From CAZJQD01 sp964548165 [NCBI: uncultured bacterium] (GTDB lineage Bacteria > UBA8481), in NCBI GenBank assembly GCA_964548165.1, contig CAZJQD010000015.1, positions 1,359 to 65,358 on the forward strand: a stretch of 64,000 nucleotides of DNA, read 5' to 3'. Positions 42,956-51,694 of this stretch are shown in pieces; the first letter of the stretch is position 1, and each line of letters starts with the position of its first letter. The notes beneath the pieces were generated by a model. It did not search any database. It was not told where the DNA came from and saw only the letters and a list, made by a program, of their open reading frames with translations. Position numbers and translations under genes: made by a program.

Positions 42956-43971
42956 GCCGTCTGCAGGAAATCGTCCACGTGCGCCAGCAGGTCATCGCAG
43001 GCGACGCGTGACTCGAGAATGGCGGCGGGAAACGGGAGGCGCCGGCCGTCCAGTCGAGCCGCATCCTTGGCCGTCATCACGACCAGCGCGTCGTCGTGCC
43101 GTTTCACGAGCATGCCGGCCAGATCGAGGTCGTCCTCACGAAAGCGCCGGTGATCGGGAAACGCCAGGGTCTCCACGACGCGCGCGCCCGCCGCCGCGAT
43201 CGCCGCGTGAAAACGGTGGGGAGCCGCGATACCGGAGAGCGCCACGACGTTGCGGCCCAGGAGGGCCACGGGTACGACCGTGCCCGGATACGGGCGGACG
43301 CCGCCCACTTCTCGCCGGGACTCCAGCACGGGTCCGTCCAGCCTCGATCGCCACTCTGCCGCATGATTATCACCGCCCAGGTCGTGGGAGAGCACGACGA
43401 GGTCGGCGCGCGAAATCGCGGAGAGCGGTTCGCGGAGCCGGCCCCAGGGCAGGAGACGTTGTCGCCGGGGATCCGCCGCGGCCGGGAGGATGACGATATC
43501 GAGATCGCGGGCGAGGCGGCGGTGCTGGTAACCGTCGTCGAGGAGGAGCACGTCCGCCAGCTCCGCGGCGGTCCGCGCCGCTTCCACGCGATCCGCGCCG
43601 ATGACGATCGGCACGCTCGCGCTCGAGCCGCTTTCCATCGCGGCGAAGAGCTCCCGCGGCTCGTCCCCGACCTCCCGGGCGGTATGCGACGCCGTGACCC
43701 GGGCGCCCGCTCTCGAGAGGGTGCCGCCGTAGCCGCGCGAGACGATGGCGGTGCGGCGCCCGGCCTTCGCCAGATGACGGGCCAGGGCGAGCACGTGCGG
43801 CGTCTTCCCCGTGCCCCCGGCGTGGAGGTTGCCGATGGAGATCACCGTCGCATCAACGCGGATCGGCTCGGGCCGGGGACGCAGTCGCAGCGCCGCTCCG
43901 TGGAGAAATGCAATGGGCATGCTGACCGCCTGGAGAACGCGCGAGGAGAAGAGCCGGTCGTCGCTCGTCAT
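42949..43971 (-). CDS. lpxK: Tetraacyldisaccharide 4'-kinase (LpxK)
   Basis: The 340-residue protein carries the LpxK N-terminal P-loop region VISIGNLHAGGTGKTPHVLALA (given in parts: ISIGNLHAGG and TGKTPHV) near residue 44, followed by AIVSRGYGG, VGDEPRELF and the DDGYQHRRL catalytic segment near residue 145. It phosphorylates the 4' position of the lipid A disaccharide precursor at the inner membrane. It follows msbA by 21 bases in a lipid A operon, as expected. The presence of LpxK supports an organism that makes 1,4'-bisphosphorylated lipid A. Confidence 0.96.
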   Translation of the reverse strand: MTSDDRLFSSRVLQAVSMPIAFLHGAALRLRPRPEPIRVDATVISIGNLHAGGTGKTPHVLALARHLAKAGRRTAIVSRGYGGTLSRAGARVTASHTAREVGDEPRELFAAMESGSSASVPIVIGADRVEAARTAAELADVLLLDDGYQHRRLARDLDIVILPAAADPRRQRLLPWGRLREPLSAISRADLVVLSHDLGGDNHAAEWRSRLDGPVLESRREVGGVRPYPGTVVPVALLGRNVVALSGIAAPHRFHAAIAAAGARVVETLAFPDHRRFREDDLDLAGMLVKRHDDALVVMTAKDAARLDGRRLPFPAAILESRVACDDLLAHVDDFLQTAS

Positions 43972-43992
43972 GGCGCGATGGCCGGATGCACG

Positions 43993-45783
43993 TCAGGAGT
44001 GGAACTGGATCGCATGAAGGTTGGCGTACAGCCCGCCGCGATCGAGGAGTTCGCCGTGCGTGCCCGAGTCCACGATCCGCCCCTTCTCCAGGACGACGAT
44101 GCGATCCGCCTTCTGCACGGTGGAGAGACGATGCGCGATGACGAGCACGGTGCGCCCCTGCACGAGCCGCTCGATCGCGTCCTGCACCGCTCTCTCGGAC
44201 TCACTGTCCAGGGAGCTCGTGGCCTCGTCGAGGATGAGGATCGGGGGATCGACGAGAAGAGCGCGCGCGATGGCCAGGCGTTGCTTCTCTCCTCCCGAGA
44301 GCCGCGTGCCGCGTTCACCGGCCATCGTATCGAGCCCCTCCGGCAGGCCGCGAATGAAGCTCGCGATCTGCGCCGCCTCGGCCGCCGCCCAGACCTCGTC
44401 GTCCGACGCCCCCGGCCGCCCGAGGCGAATGTTCTCTCGGAGCGTGTCATGGAAGAGGAAGGTCTCCTGCGTGACGATGCCGATGTGACGACGGAGCGCG
44501 GCGACATCGAGTTCGCGCAGGTCGTCGTCGTCCAGGAGGATGCGTCCCTCCGTCGGATCGTGGAAGCGGGGAACGAGCGATAGCAGCGTCGACTTGCCGG
44601 CGCCCGACGGCCCCACGAAGGCGACGGTCTCGCCGCGACGGATCGCGAGGTCGATGCCGGCCAGGGCCTCGGAGGAGGAGGAGGAGGAGGAGGACGCGCC
44701 CGTCGGCGCGTACGCGAACGAGACCTTCTCGAAGACGAGCGATCTCCGGAAGGATGCGGCGCGGCCGCGGCCGGGCAGGATGGCAGGAGGCTCGTCGAGG
44801 AGGTCGTAGATGCGATCGAGAGCGGCGGCGGCGCGCTGGGCCTCCGAGAGCGCATTCACCAGGGTCTTCACGGGCTGGTACGTCGCCATCAGGATCGCCA
44901 TGAAGGTGAAGAACTGCCCGGGCGTCAACCGGCCGTCCACGACTTGCCCGCCGCCGTACAGCAGGATCGCCGCGATCGCGATGGCCGTAACCATCTCTGT
45001 TGCCGGGGTCGAGGCGGCGATCACGAGGTAGGCGCGGCGCGACTTGCGGAGATAGTCCTGGAGAATCCGGGCAAACCTCCCCGCCAGCACGCTCTCCGCC
45101 CCGAACGCCTGGACGATGCGGATCCCGCCGATCGTCTCGGTCAGGCTGGAGGCGAGCTCGCCCATGCCCGACTGCATCCGCGCCGATCTTCGCCGCACCG
45201 CGGTCCCGAGGCCCTTGACGATCCCGACGACGAAGGGCGCCACCAGGAGGGCCCCGGCGGCGAGCCGGGCGTCGAGCCAGAACAGGAGGCCGATGAGAAA
45301 GGCGATCTCGAACGGGCGGCGGATGAGGTCGGCGGTGATGGTCGACGCGAGGTGTTGGACGAGCCCCAGGTCCGAGGTCACGTTGGCGACCATCTCGCCG
45401 GTGCGCCGCCGGCCGTAGAAGGAGGCCGAGAGCGCGAGGAGGTGGTCGTAGAGATCGGCGCGGAGCCGGTTCACCATCACCTCGCCAGCCGACATCATGA
45501 GGTACCGCTGGGCGTAGAGGCCGGCGGAATAGAGCACGCGCGAGGCGATGAAGAAGGCGGTAAGTGCAAGAAGCAGATTGCGCTTGGTCTCGATGAGCGT
45601 CCAGCCGACCCAGGGCACGACCCAGGTGACCGGATCCTCCGGCGCCACGAAGATCTGGTCGATGATGGGCTGGAGCGAGAAGAGCGAGACGCCGTTGGTG
45701 ACGACGACGACGATCATGGCCGCGTTCGCCCAGAAGAGCGGCACCAGGGCCGGTCGGAAGCGTCCGATCGTGCGCTTCAGCAT
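43993..45783 (-). CDS. msbA: MsbA-type lipid A/ABC exporter (TMD-NBD fusion)
   Basis: The ATG at 45783 overlaps the lpxB stop by seven bases and starts MLKRTIGRFRP just before the first membrane helix; the frame is open further upstream but that part lies opposite or inside lpxB. The 596-residue half-transporter has six membrane helices (~residues 15-310) and a nucleotide-binding domain: Walker A VGPSGAGKST (~388), Q-loop VTQETFLFHDT, signature LSGGEKQR, Walker B ILILDEATSSLD and the H-loop VIAHRLSTV. A run of eight Ser links the two parts. As a homodimer it flips lipid A-core across the inner membrane. Position between lpxB and lpxK supports MsbA over other ABC exporters. Confidence 0.9.
   Translation of the reverse strand: MLKRTIGRFRPALVPLFWANAAMIVVVVTNGVSLFSLQPIIDQIFVAPEDPVTWVVPWVGWTLIETKRNLLLALTAFFIASRVLYSAGLYAQRYLMMSAGEVMVNRLRADLYDHLLALSASFYGRRRTGEMVANVTSDLGLVQHLASTITADLIRRPFEIAFLIGLLFWLDARLAAGALLVAPFVVGIVKGLGTAVRRRSARMQSGMGELASSLTETIGGIRIVQAFGAESVLAGRFARILQDYLRKSRRAYLVIAASTPATEMVTAIAIAAILLYGGGQVVDGRLTPGQFFTFMAILMATYQPVKTLVNALSEAQRAAAALDRIYDLLDEPPAILPGRGRAASFRRSLVFEKVSFAYAPTGASSSSSSSSEALAGIDLAIRRGETVAFVGPSGAGKSTLLSLVPRFHDPTEGRILLDDDDLRELDVAALRRHIGIVTQETFLFHDTLRENIRLGRPGASDDEVWAAAEAAQIASFIRGLPEGLDTMAGERGTRLSGGEKQRLAIARALLVDPPILILDEATSSLDSESERAVQDAIERLVQGRTVLVIAHRLSTVQKADRIVVLEKGRIVDSGTHGELLDRGGLYANLHAIQFHS
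44671..44694 (-). repeat. Triplet microsatellite (GGA)8 encoding a poly-Ser linker
   Basis: Eight consecutive GGA on the plus strand read TCC on the coding strand and give eight Ser between the membrane and ATPase domains of the MsbA-type protein. Slippage here would change linker length without shifting the frame. Confidence 0.85.
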
Positions 45784-46892
45784 GCCGGGGACTCCAGCAG
45801 TGCCGCGCAGAGACCCGCGGTCCGTTCCGCGGCGCCGCGGTTCTCGAGGACGTCGCGGAGCCGGGACCATTGAGCGCGCATGGCCACGGGATCCAGTGCC
45901 TCGAGGGCCGCGGTAATGGCCCGAGGTGTCGCCGCGTGCTGGATGAGCTCGGGACTGACAGTCTCTTCGAGGAGGATGTTCGGCATCGCGATGCGTGGGG
46001 CGTCGACGAGCAGGCGCCCGAGGGCGTAGGAACCCCACGAGAGCCGGTAGATCGTCACGAACGGGACGCCGAGGAGAGCCGCTTGGAGCGTCGAGGTTCC
46101 GGACTTGACGACCGCTCGTTCGGCGGCCGCCAGGAGGATGCGCGCGTCTCCGCCGAAGATCTCGACGTCGGCGCGAGAAAAGAGCGGGGCCAGGGACTGG
46201 TCGGCGAGCGAGAGGATGGGTCGCCATCCGTTTCCGCGAAGGAGCGCGGCTGTCTCCGCGAGGAGGTCGATATGCCGGCCGATCTCGCCGCGGCGGGAGC
46301 CCGGCAGGAGAGCGACGATGCGATCCCCCGCGAGGTCCGGGTGGGAGGGAGGCTCGGGAAGATCGAGGAGCGGGTGGCCGACGTACTCCGCGTTCGGATA
46401 GAGCGCGGCCTCGAAGGGGAAGACGACCGCGATGCGATCGGCGCACCGCGCCAGGATCGCGGCCCGTGACTTGTGCCAGGCCCAGACCTGCGGCGCGATG
46501 TAGTAGAGGATCTTCGGCCGGCGCGGCAGGGCTGCCAACTTTTCGAGCAGGCGCATGTTGAAGCCGGGGTAATCGACGAGCATGACGACGTCGGCCTCGG
46601 CGGCGGCCTTGAGGGCGCGCTTCCATGCCGTCCAGACGCCGGGCAACTGGGCAATCACCTCGGTGAATCCCACGACCGCTCGGCTGACCAGGTCTTCAAC
46701 CAGCTCGGCGCCCGCGGCCTTCAAGGCCTGGCCGCCGACGGCCTGCACGCGCACGTCGGGCCTGAGGCCGCGCAGGCGCTCGACGACGCGGGCCGCGTGC
46801 GCGTCCCCGGACGGATCCCCCGCGACAACGAGGAGGCGTGCGTCCCTCGCGAACCCGGCCATCCGCCGCGCCGCGGCGTTCTCGTTCGTCAA
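45777..46892 (-). CDS. lpxB: Lipid-A-disaccharide synthase (LpxB)
   Basis: This 371-residue GT19-family protein shows LLVVAGDPSGDAHAARV (the family's GE/DPSGD motif, residues ~20-36), VGFTEVIAQLP, DYPGFNMRLLEKL, KILYYIAPQVWAWHKSR near residue 128, VVFPFEAALYPNAEYVGHPLLD and KSGTSTLQAALLGVPFV near 260. It joins UDP-diacylglucosamine and lipid X into the tetraacyl disaccharide at the inner membrane surface. The annotated start is a TTG one base after the previous stop; an in-frame ATG at 46862 is the alternative, and neither has a good ribosome site. It overlaps msbA by seven bases. Confidence 0.95.
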   Translation of the reverse strand: MTNENAAARRMAGFARDARLLVVAGDPSGDAHAARVVERLRGLRPDVRVQAVGGQALKAAGAELVEDLVSRAVVGFTEVIAQLPGVWTAWKRALKAAAEADVVMLVDYPGFNMRLLEKLAALPRRPKILYYIAPQVWAWHKSRAAILARCADRIAVVFPFEAALYPNAEYVGHPLLDLPEPPSHPDLAGDRIVALLPGSRRGEIGRHIDLLAETAALLRGNGWRPILSLADQSLAPLFSRADVEIFGGDARILLAAAERAVVKSGTSTLQAALLGVPFVTIYRLSWGSYALGRLLVDAPRIAMPNILLEETVSPELIQHAATPRAITAALEALDPVAMRAQWSRLRDVLENRGAAERTAGLCAALLESPAC

Positions 46893-46893
46893 G

Positions 46894-47847
46894 TCAGCGG
46901 TTGCGGATCTGGCGGCCGATCTCGAGGGCCAGTTCCAGGGCGTTGCGTCCTTCCTCCCCCGAGGCCGCGCGCGGGCGCTCTCCGCGGCAGGCGGCGACGA
47001 ACGCCGCGAGCTCGAGGCGCAGGGGCTCGGTCTTCTCGATCCGAGGCGCGATCCGCTCGATGTCCGTGACCGCGCGGATGCGCTCGATCCCGGGCTTCTT
47101 GCGGTACACCACCGCGTCCTGCTTGTGGTAGTCGACCGAGATGTACGTGTCGGGGCCGAAGATCCGGATCTTGCGCTCGGTCTTGTAGGAGACGCGCGAG
47201 GCCGTGACGTTGGCCACGCATCCCGACGCGAAGGTGATCCGCGCGTTGGCGATGTCCTCCTTGTCCGTGATGACCGACGTTCCGATGGCCTCCAGCCGCT
47301 CGACGCGCGACCTCACGAGCGAGAGGAGGATGTCGATGTCGTGGATCATGACGTCGAGGACGACGCCGATATCGGTGGAGCGATCGGGGAACGGCGAGAG
47401 CCTGTGGACCTCGATGAAGCGCGGCTCCTTCACGAGGTCCCTGACCGCCAGCACGGCCCCGTTGAAGCGTTCCACGTGTCCGACCTGCAGCTGGACCCCG
47501 GCCTCGGTCGCGGCCGCCAGGAGCTCCTCGGCCTCCTCCAGGATCGAGGTCAGCGGCTTCTCCACGAGGACGTGCTTGCCGGCGCGGAGCGCGCACATCG
47601 CGACGGCGTGGTGGGTCACGGTCGGGGTCGCGACGGTGACGGCGTCACTGGCGGCCAGGAGGGCCTCGATCGAGGGGAGAACGGGCGCGCCCAGCGGACC
47701 GGCGATCTTCTGGGCCTGGGCCTCGTTCGCGTCGACGATCCCCGAGAGCGTGCACCCGGGAGTCTCGGCCAGGAGCCGCGCGTGATGCCGTCCCAGGTGC
47801 CCCACGCCCACGACGCCTACGCGCAGTGCCGGTCGTTCATCCTTCAC
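46894..47847 (-). CDS. Gfo/Idh/MocA-family oxidoreductase in the lipid A operon
   Basis: The 317-residue protein has an N-terminal Rossmann domain with VGVVGVGHLGRHHARLL (~residues 9-25), the family's EKPLT motif near residue 95, and GHVERFNGA plus MIHDIDILL in the C-terminal domain. The family oxidises or reduces sugars and sugar nucleotides with NAD(P). Position immediately upstream of lpxB is conserved in several diderm lineages. One candidate role is GnnA (UDP-GlcNAc 3-dehydrogenase), which together with the aminotransferase GnnB makes 2,3-diamino lipid A. No gnnB is in the window, so the substrate remains open. Confidence 0.85.
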   Translation of the reverse strand: MKDERPALRVGVVGVGHLGRHHARLLAETPGCTLSGIVDANEAQAQKIAGPLGAPVLPSIEALLAASDAVTVATPTVTHHAVAMCALRAGKHVLVEKPLTSILEEAEELLAAATEAGVQLQVGHVERFNGAVLAVRDLVKEPRFIEVHRLSPFPDRSTDIGVVLDVMIHDIDILLSLVRSRVERLEAIGTSVITDKEDIANARITFASGCVANVTASRVSYKTERKIRIFGPDTYISVDYHKQDAVVYRKKPGIERIRAVTDIERIAPRIEKTEPLRLELAAFVAACRGERPRAASGEEGRNALELALEIGRQIRNR

Positions 47848-47865
47848 AGATCAACCCGCTTCCTC

Positions 47866-50424
47866 TCACTCCGGCACGTCCTGGTAGATCTTGAGCGCGG
47901 CCTCGAAGGCATTGCCGATCGCGATGCCGTTGCGCTCCAGCTTGTAAATCCGCCGCTCCAGCTCCTGCCGGCGCTTGAGCCTCTTGTTGGAGTCCTTGCG
48001 CACGAGGTCGGCGAATGCGGGTTGCCGCGCGAGCTTCTTGCGCACGTCGAGGTTGAACGGGCAGTACTCGAGCATGATCCGGCGGGAGACCTTGTTGAGC
48101 TTCTGGATTCCCTGGGACTCGAACTTCACGTAGAGCCCGTACTCGAGGGCGAACTTGTCGGAGTCGAAGCGCGCGTTGGCGAACTGCTCCTTGATCCGCT
48201 CCTTCGCGTCGTCCGAGAGCTCGTTGTTCTTCTCGTAGTACTCGACGTAGTCGAAGTAACGGCCCGTCAGCCCGCCATCCGCGGGGTTCATCCAGTCGGC
48301 GCCCGCGATCGTCTTGGCGAGATCCCAGCGAAACTTCGCGCAGACCGCGACCGTGATGTCGAAGAGGTCGAAGCCGGGCGAGACGAGGGGGAAGACGAGG
48401 CGGCCGGGTGTGTCCTTGCTGCGACCCTCGAACTCCTGCCAGCAGAGCGCGCGCTCGCCGGAGGCCGGGACGATGACGAGGAACGGCAGGACCTCCTTCG
48501 GAAGGAACTCCGATCGCTCCTCCAGCATGACGCGCACGTCGCGGTAGAAGAGGGTGAAGTCGAGCCGGATGAGTCGCACCAGGGCCTCGGCGATCTTGTT
48601 CGAGGAATTAACGAGCTCGGAGTGCTCCGCGATCTCCTCGGGAGTCCGCCGGATCGTCGCGAGCTCGCCGCGGCCGGCCGAGAAGGCGCGCGCCGACTTC
48701 ATCAGCATCTGGTCGATCTCGAACCTCACCGGATCCATCATCTGCTCCGGCTCGTCGGGCGCATAGCGCGTCGCCCGGTTCTCCTTGAGAACCTCGTCGT
48801 AGGTCAGGCCGAGGTCGTTGCGGGAGGGGAGAGACTCGCCGCGGTAGACGCGGAGCAACCACTGGTCCGCGTAGAGGATCGGGCCGGTGGGCTTGGGGGA
48901 GAGATTGAGCTTGTCGGAGATCTGGATCGGAGCGGGCGAGGCGATGCCGAAGCGCAGGAACGCAGTCACCTCCGGGAGGTTGGCCGAGAGATTGGCTCGC
49001 CAGAGCCTCGGGTAGAGGCGCCAGAACGCCGCCGAGACGTGATGTGGTTCACCTTCCTGCAGTCCCATGCAGACATCGAGGTCGTTGCGCTCGGCAGTGG
49101 TAAGGTTGAGCGCCGTGACGGCTTCGCGCAGGTTCAGGGTCGGGCCCGTGAGGTTGAGCGTCGGGGTTCGAGGGGCAGGCGCTGGAGAGGTCGGTGACGC
49201 GGTCGGCGCGCCGGCTGGAGAACCAGCGGCGCCGGGGGCGGGTTCGGAGGCGCTGGATGATGGTGGGGTCATGCCGGCGCGGGCCGCGGCCGCGGAGGTC
49301 GTCGATGGCGAGGCAGTCGGCGCGGCGCTCGCGCTCATCGATTCCCCGGCTGCGGCCGCGGACGTGGCGGCGATCGCGACGGCGTCGCCGGCCGCGGCGG
49401 CGTCCAGGTCCCTGAGCACGCGCTCCAGTTGATCGATATCCCCGTCCAGCGCGCGTATCCCGGGGTAGGTCTCGCCCCAGTATTGGTGCACGTGCGCCTG
49501 GGTTTCCCGGGAGATTTCCAGCAGGCGACGGATATAGGGCTTCACGGATTCGCGCTGCTCGGGCGCGAGGCCGCCGGAGAGTTGCAGGTAGGCCTGCACG
49601 AGGCCCTCGGCCCCGAAGAAGCTCTCCAGGGTCTTCTCCATGGACCGCATGGCAACGTGGAGTTCATGCGAGAGCCGCGGCAGGATCTCGGTCAGCCGGG
49701 TGGTGGCGTAGAGCAACGGGTGCGCGGGGCCGGGCTGGAGCATCCAGCCGAGCGCGGCGTCGGGCTGGGAGAGCAGGGAGTCGAGGAAATACCCGAGTTC
49801 GATCTCGCGGAACGGCTTGTGCACGTCCGGCTGGGAATCGAGCGCGGGGACGTTGCGATCGACGTTCGCTATGGAAGGGGGAGAGCTCTGATCGAACTTC
49901 GCGATCAGATCGCGGCCGTCCTGGACGATGCGGCCGAAGCCGGCGCCTTCGCGCAACAGGCGCGTGTTGAAGACGCTGTAAAGGACGCTGAAATTCTGTC
50001 GCCACGTGTCGAGGCGGTCCGTGAGCGTTACGACGCGATGCCAGCCGCGATGCCGTTCCGCGACGCGATTGGCCAGCGCGCGCGCAATGAGCAGGCCCGC
50101 CGCCAGGTTGCCGCGCACCCACTCCAGGAGCGCCCTGTGACCGCCCGCGACCCAGATGACCTCGGCGCGTTCCAGGGCGCGGACCGACGCCGATCGCGGC
50201 GTGCCTTCCAGTACACCAATCTCGCCGATGGGACCGTTCGGCTGATCCAGGACCGCGACGCGGCGGGCATGGCGGACCACCTCGGCTTCGGTCGTTGTCG
50301 GGTGATCTTCCGCCGAGAGAACCTCCAGTTGACCCGATTTCAGGATGTAGAACGAGTCGCTCGGTTGGCCCTGGAGGAAGAGGAATTGCCCGCGTTCCAG
50401 GACGATCTGGCGCGATCCGGCCAT
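47866..50424 (-). CDS. Cyclic-nucleotide-binding protein with large uncharacterised C-terminal region
   Basis: The ATG overlapping the upstream gene's stop (ATGA) gives 852 residues. Residues ~1-125 are a CRP-type cyclic-nucleotide-binding domain: GQFLFLQGQPSDSFYILKSG and the phosphate-binding cassette GEIGVLEGTPRSASVRAL, with the key Glu, Arg and Ser present. Helical regions follow to ~335. Residues ~338-420 are an Ala/Ser/Thr/Pro-rich linker, then comes a ~430-residue region I do not recognise, with LYADQWLLRVYRGE, LIRLDFTLFYRDVRVML and many charged helices. There is no signal peptide, membrane helix or CRP-type DNA-binding HTH, so it is not a normal transcription factor. It may be a cytoplasmic sensor or scaffold. 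It lies between a LysM/FecR gene and the lipid A genes. Confidence 0.75.
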   Translation of the reverse strand: MAGSRQIVLERGQFLFLQGQPSDSFYILKSGQLEVLSAEDHPTTTEAEVVRHARRVAVLDQPNGPIGEIGVLEGTPRSASVRALERAEVIWVAGGHRALLEWVRGNLAAGLLIARALANRVAERHRGWHRVVTLTDRLDTWRQNFSVLYSVFNTRLLREGAGFGRIVQDGRDLIAKFDQSSPPSIANVDRNVPALDSQPDVHKPFREIELGYFLDSLLSQPDAALGWMLQPGPAHPLLYATTRLTEILPRLSHELHVAMRSMEKTLESFFGAEGLVQAYLQLSGGLAPEQRESVKPYIRRLLEISRETQAHVHQYWGETYPGIRALDGDIDQLERVLRDLDAAAAGDAVAIAATSAAAAGESMSASAAPTASPSTTSAAAARAGMTPPSSSASEPAPGAAGSPAGAPTASPTSPAPAPRTPTLNLTGPTLNLREAVTALNLTTAERNDLDVCMGLQEGEPHHVSAAFWRLYPRLWRANLSANLPEVTAFLRFGIASPAPIQISDKLNLSPKPTGPILYADQWLLRVYRGESLPSRNDLGLTYDEVLKENRATRYAPDEPEQMMDPVRFEIDQMLMKSARAFSAGRGELATIRRTPEEIAEHSELVNSSNKIAEALVRLIRLDFTLFYRDVRVMLEERSEFLPKEVLPFLVIVPASGERALCWQEFEGRSKDTPGRLVFPLVSPGFDLFDITVAVCAKFRWDLAKTIAGADWMNPADGGLTGRYFDYVEYYEKNNELSDDAKERIKEQFANARFDSDKFALEYGLYVKFESQGIQKLNKVSRRIMLEYCPFNLDVRKKLARQPAFADLVRKDSNKRLKRRQELERRIYKLERNGIAIGNAFEAALKIYQDVPE

Positions 50425-51479
50425 CAGCGCTCCTCGAGGACGACCGGCGGCGGCAAGGCCGGCATGCTGGAGAGCCCGTCGCGGTTCTGGGAGCGGATGG
50501 AGAGCCACCAGGTACCGGGGCCTGGTTCGAGTCGAACCGTCGCCAGTCCGAAGACGTCCGTGGCGACAGTGCGGAGCGCGGCCCTCTTCTGCAGGTCGCG
50601 GTCAGCGAAGAGCTCGAAGATCACGGTATGCCCGGGGGAGGCGGCGGCCGCGGCGATCACGGAACGGGCTGATGTCGCCACCGAGACTCCGGGAGGCGGC
50701 GGCAGCGCCACCGCGGGCGCGGGAAGATCGGTCGTCAGGAAGACCGCGCCCTGGCCCACGACAAGGTTGCGCGTGCCCCGGGGCACGGTGACCGAGGTCC
50801 GCCCATCCCAGACGTCGACGATCATGCGCTCGGCCGAGACCGCGCTCACCTGGATGTCGCCGCTGCGCGCGCTGACCTGTCCCGTGGGGGCGTCGATGAG
50901 ATACCGGGCCAGGAACGGCGTCTCCGGCGCCTGGAGACGGAGCGTGCCCTCGTCCAGGCGGAGGATGAGCCGGCGATCGGCCAGGGTGGAGGAGGCCTCG
51001 CGCACGTGGACGGTCGCGGACGGACCCAGCGTGAGGCGTTCGCCGTTCATGCCCGCCAGGATAACGCGCCCCGCCGCGCTCGTTCTCAGCGAGTCGCCGG
51101 CCCGGAGGCGGGTGCCGACCCCGATCTCGCGGGGTTCGCCCGCGCGCATCAGTTCCAATCCGCCGGTGATATCGACGACGGCCATGTCCTGCGCCTCGGG
51201 CGATTCAGGAACGCGCGTCGCGGCAGGTGACAGGGGGACCGTGCGGAGACCGGCGATAGGCGTAGCGCCGTCAGGGATGCGAAGCCGTTGGCCGACGGTG
51301 ATGAGGTTGGGATTGGAGAGCGCGTTAAGCCGGGCGATCTCGGCCGCGCGACCGGCGTGACCCAGGGTCCGCGCCGCGATCCGCGAGAGGGTCTCTCCGG
51401 GTTGAACGACATGCACGGTCTCGGCGAAGGCGGGGAGAGCGAACGCAAGAAGAATCAACGCGAGAGAACGACGAGCCAT
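50424..51479 (-). CDS. Exported LysM and FecR-domain protein
   Basis: The ATG at 51479 is chosen because GAGG lies six bases upstream and it opens directly on a signal peptide (RRSLALILLAFALPAFA, mature from residue ~20). The 351-residue protein has a LysM domain (~21-68: VVQPGETLSRIAARTLG...NPNLITVGQRLRIP), a FecR domain (~100-235: GTRLRAGDSLRTSAAGRVIL, LRLDEGTLRLQ, ARSGDIQVSA) and an Ig-like C-terminal region (~265-350). LysM binds peptidoglycan; stand-alone FecR domains with LysM occur in many periplasmic or cell-wall proteins whose role is not settled. Its stop overlaps the start of the cyclic-nucleotide-binding protein gene, suggesting a joint function. Confidence 0.85.
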   Translation of the reverse strand: MARRSLALILLAFALPAFAETVHVVQPGETLSRIAARTLGHAGRAAEIARLNALSNPNLITVGQRLRIPDGATPIAGLRTVPLSPAATRVPESPEAQDMAVVDITGGLELMRAGEPREIGVGTRLRAGDSLRTSAAGRVILAGMNGERLTLGPSATVHVREASSTLADRRLILRLDEGTLRLQAPETPFLARYLIDAPTGQVSARSGDIQVSAVSAERMIVDVWDGRTSVTVPRGTRNLVVGQGAVFLTTDLPAPAVALPPPPGVSVATSARSVIAAAAASPGHTVIFELFADRDLQKRAALRTVATDVFGLATVRLEPGPGTWWLSIRSQNRDGLSSMPALPPPVVLEER

Positions 51480-51522
51480 GAGCCGCCTCATGCTAACAAA
51501 CGGCACCCCAAGGTGCAAGAAA

Positions 51523-51547
51523 TGGGGTCAGGCTCGAAGTTCGGCAG
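51523..51547 (+). repeat. Diverged REP-like element
   Basis: A stretch reading TGGGGTCAGGCTCGAAG followed by TTCGGCAG resembles the start of the elements at 18116 and 18240 (TGGTGTCAGACTGCGGA). TGGGGTCAGGCTCGAA-type motifs recur, as I recall, near REP-associated transposases in diverse bacteria. Similarity to the other copies is partial. Confidence 0.4.
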
Positions 51548-51642
51548 TTTGGTTTTTTATGCCCGCGTGCGAGCGTGACGAGGATCATGGCGCGATCGAC
51601 GTTTGTGAAGCATGAAACTTCTCAACGGCCAGCCTGACCTCG

Positions 51643-51678
51643 AATAAAAAACGCCCCCCCGCTTCCGCGGGAGGGCGT
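51643..51678 (-). terminator. Rho-independent terminator of the outer-membrane protein gene
   Basis: On the minus strand a 12-bp stem (ACGCCCTCCCGC with GCGGGGGGGCGT, one mismatch, GGAA loop) is followed by TTTTTTATT. It lies 17 bases after the stop of the outer-membrane barrel gene. Confidence 0.9.
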
Positions 51679-51694
51679 GTCGGGTTCTAAGGGA

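Noticed and set aside
45784-46626. 281-codon upstream extension of the msbA frame
   Set aside because: It overlaps lpxB in another frame, is Arg/Pro-rich and lacks membrane segments; the ATG at 45783 fits the family N-terminus.
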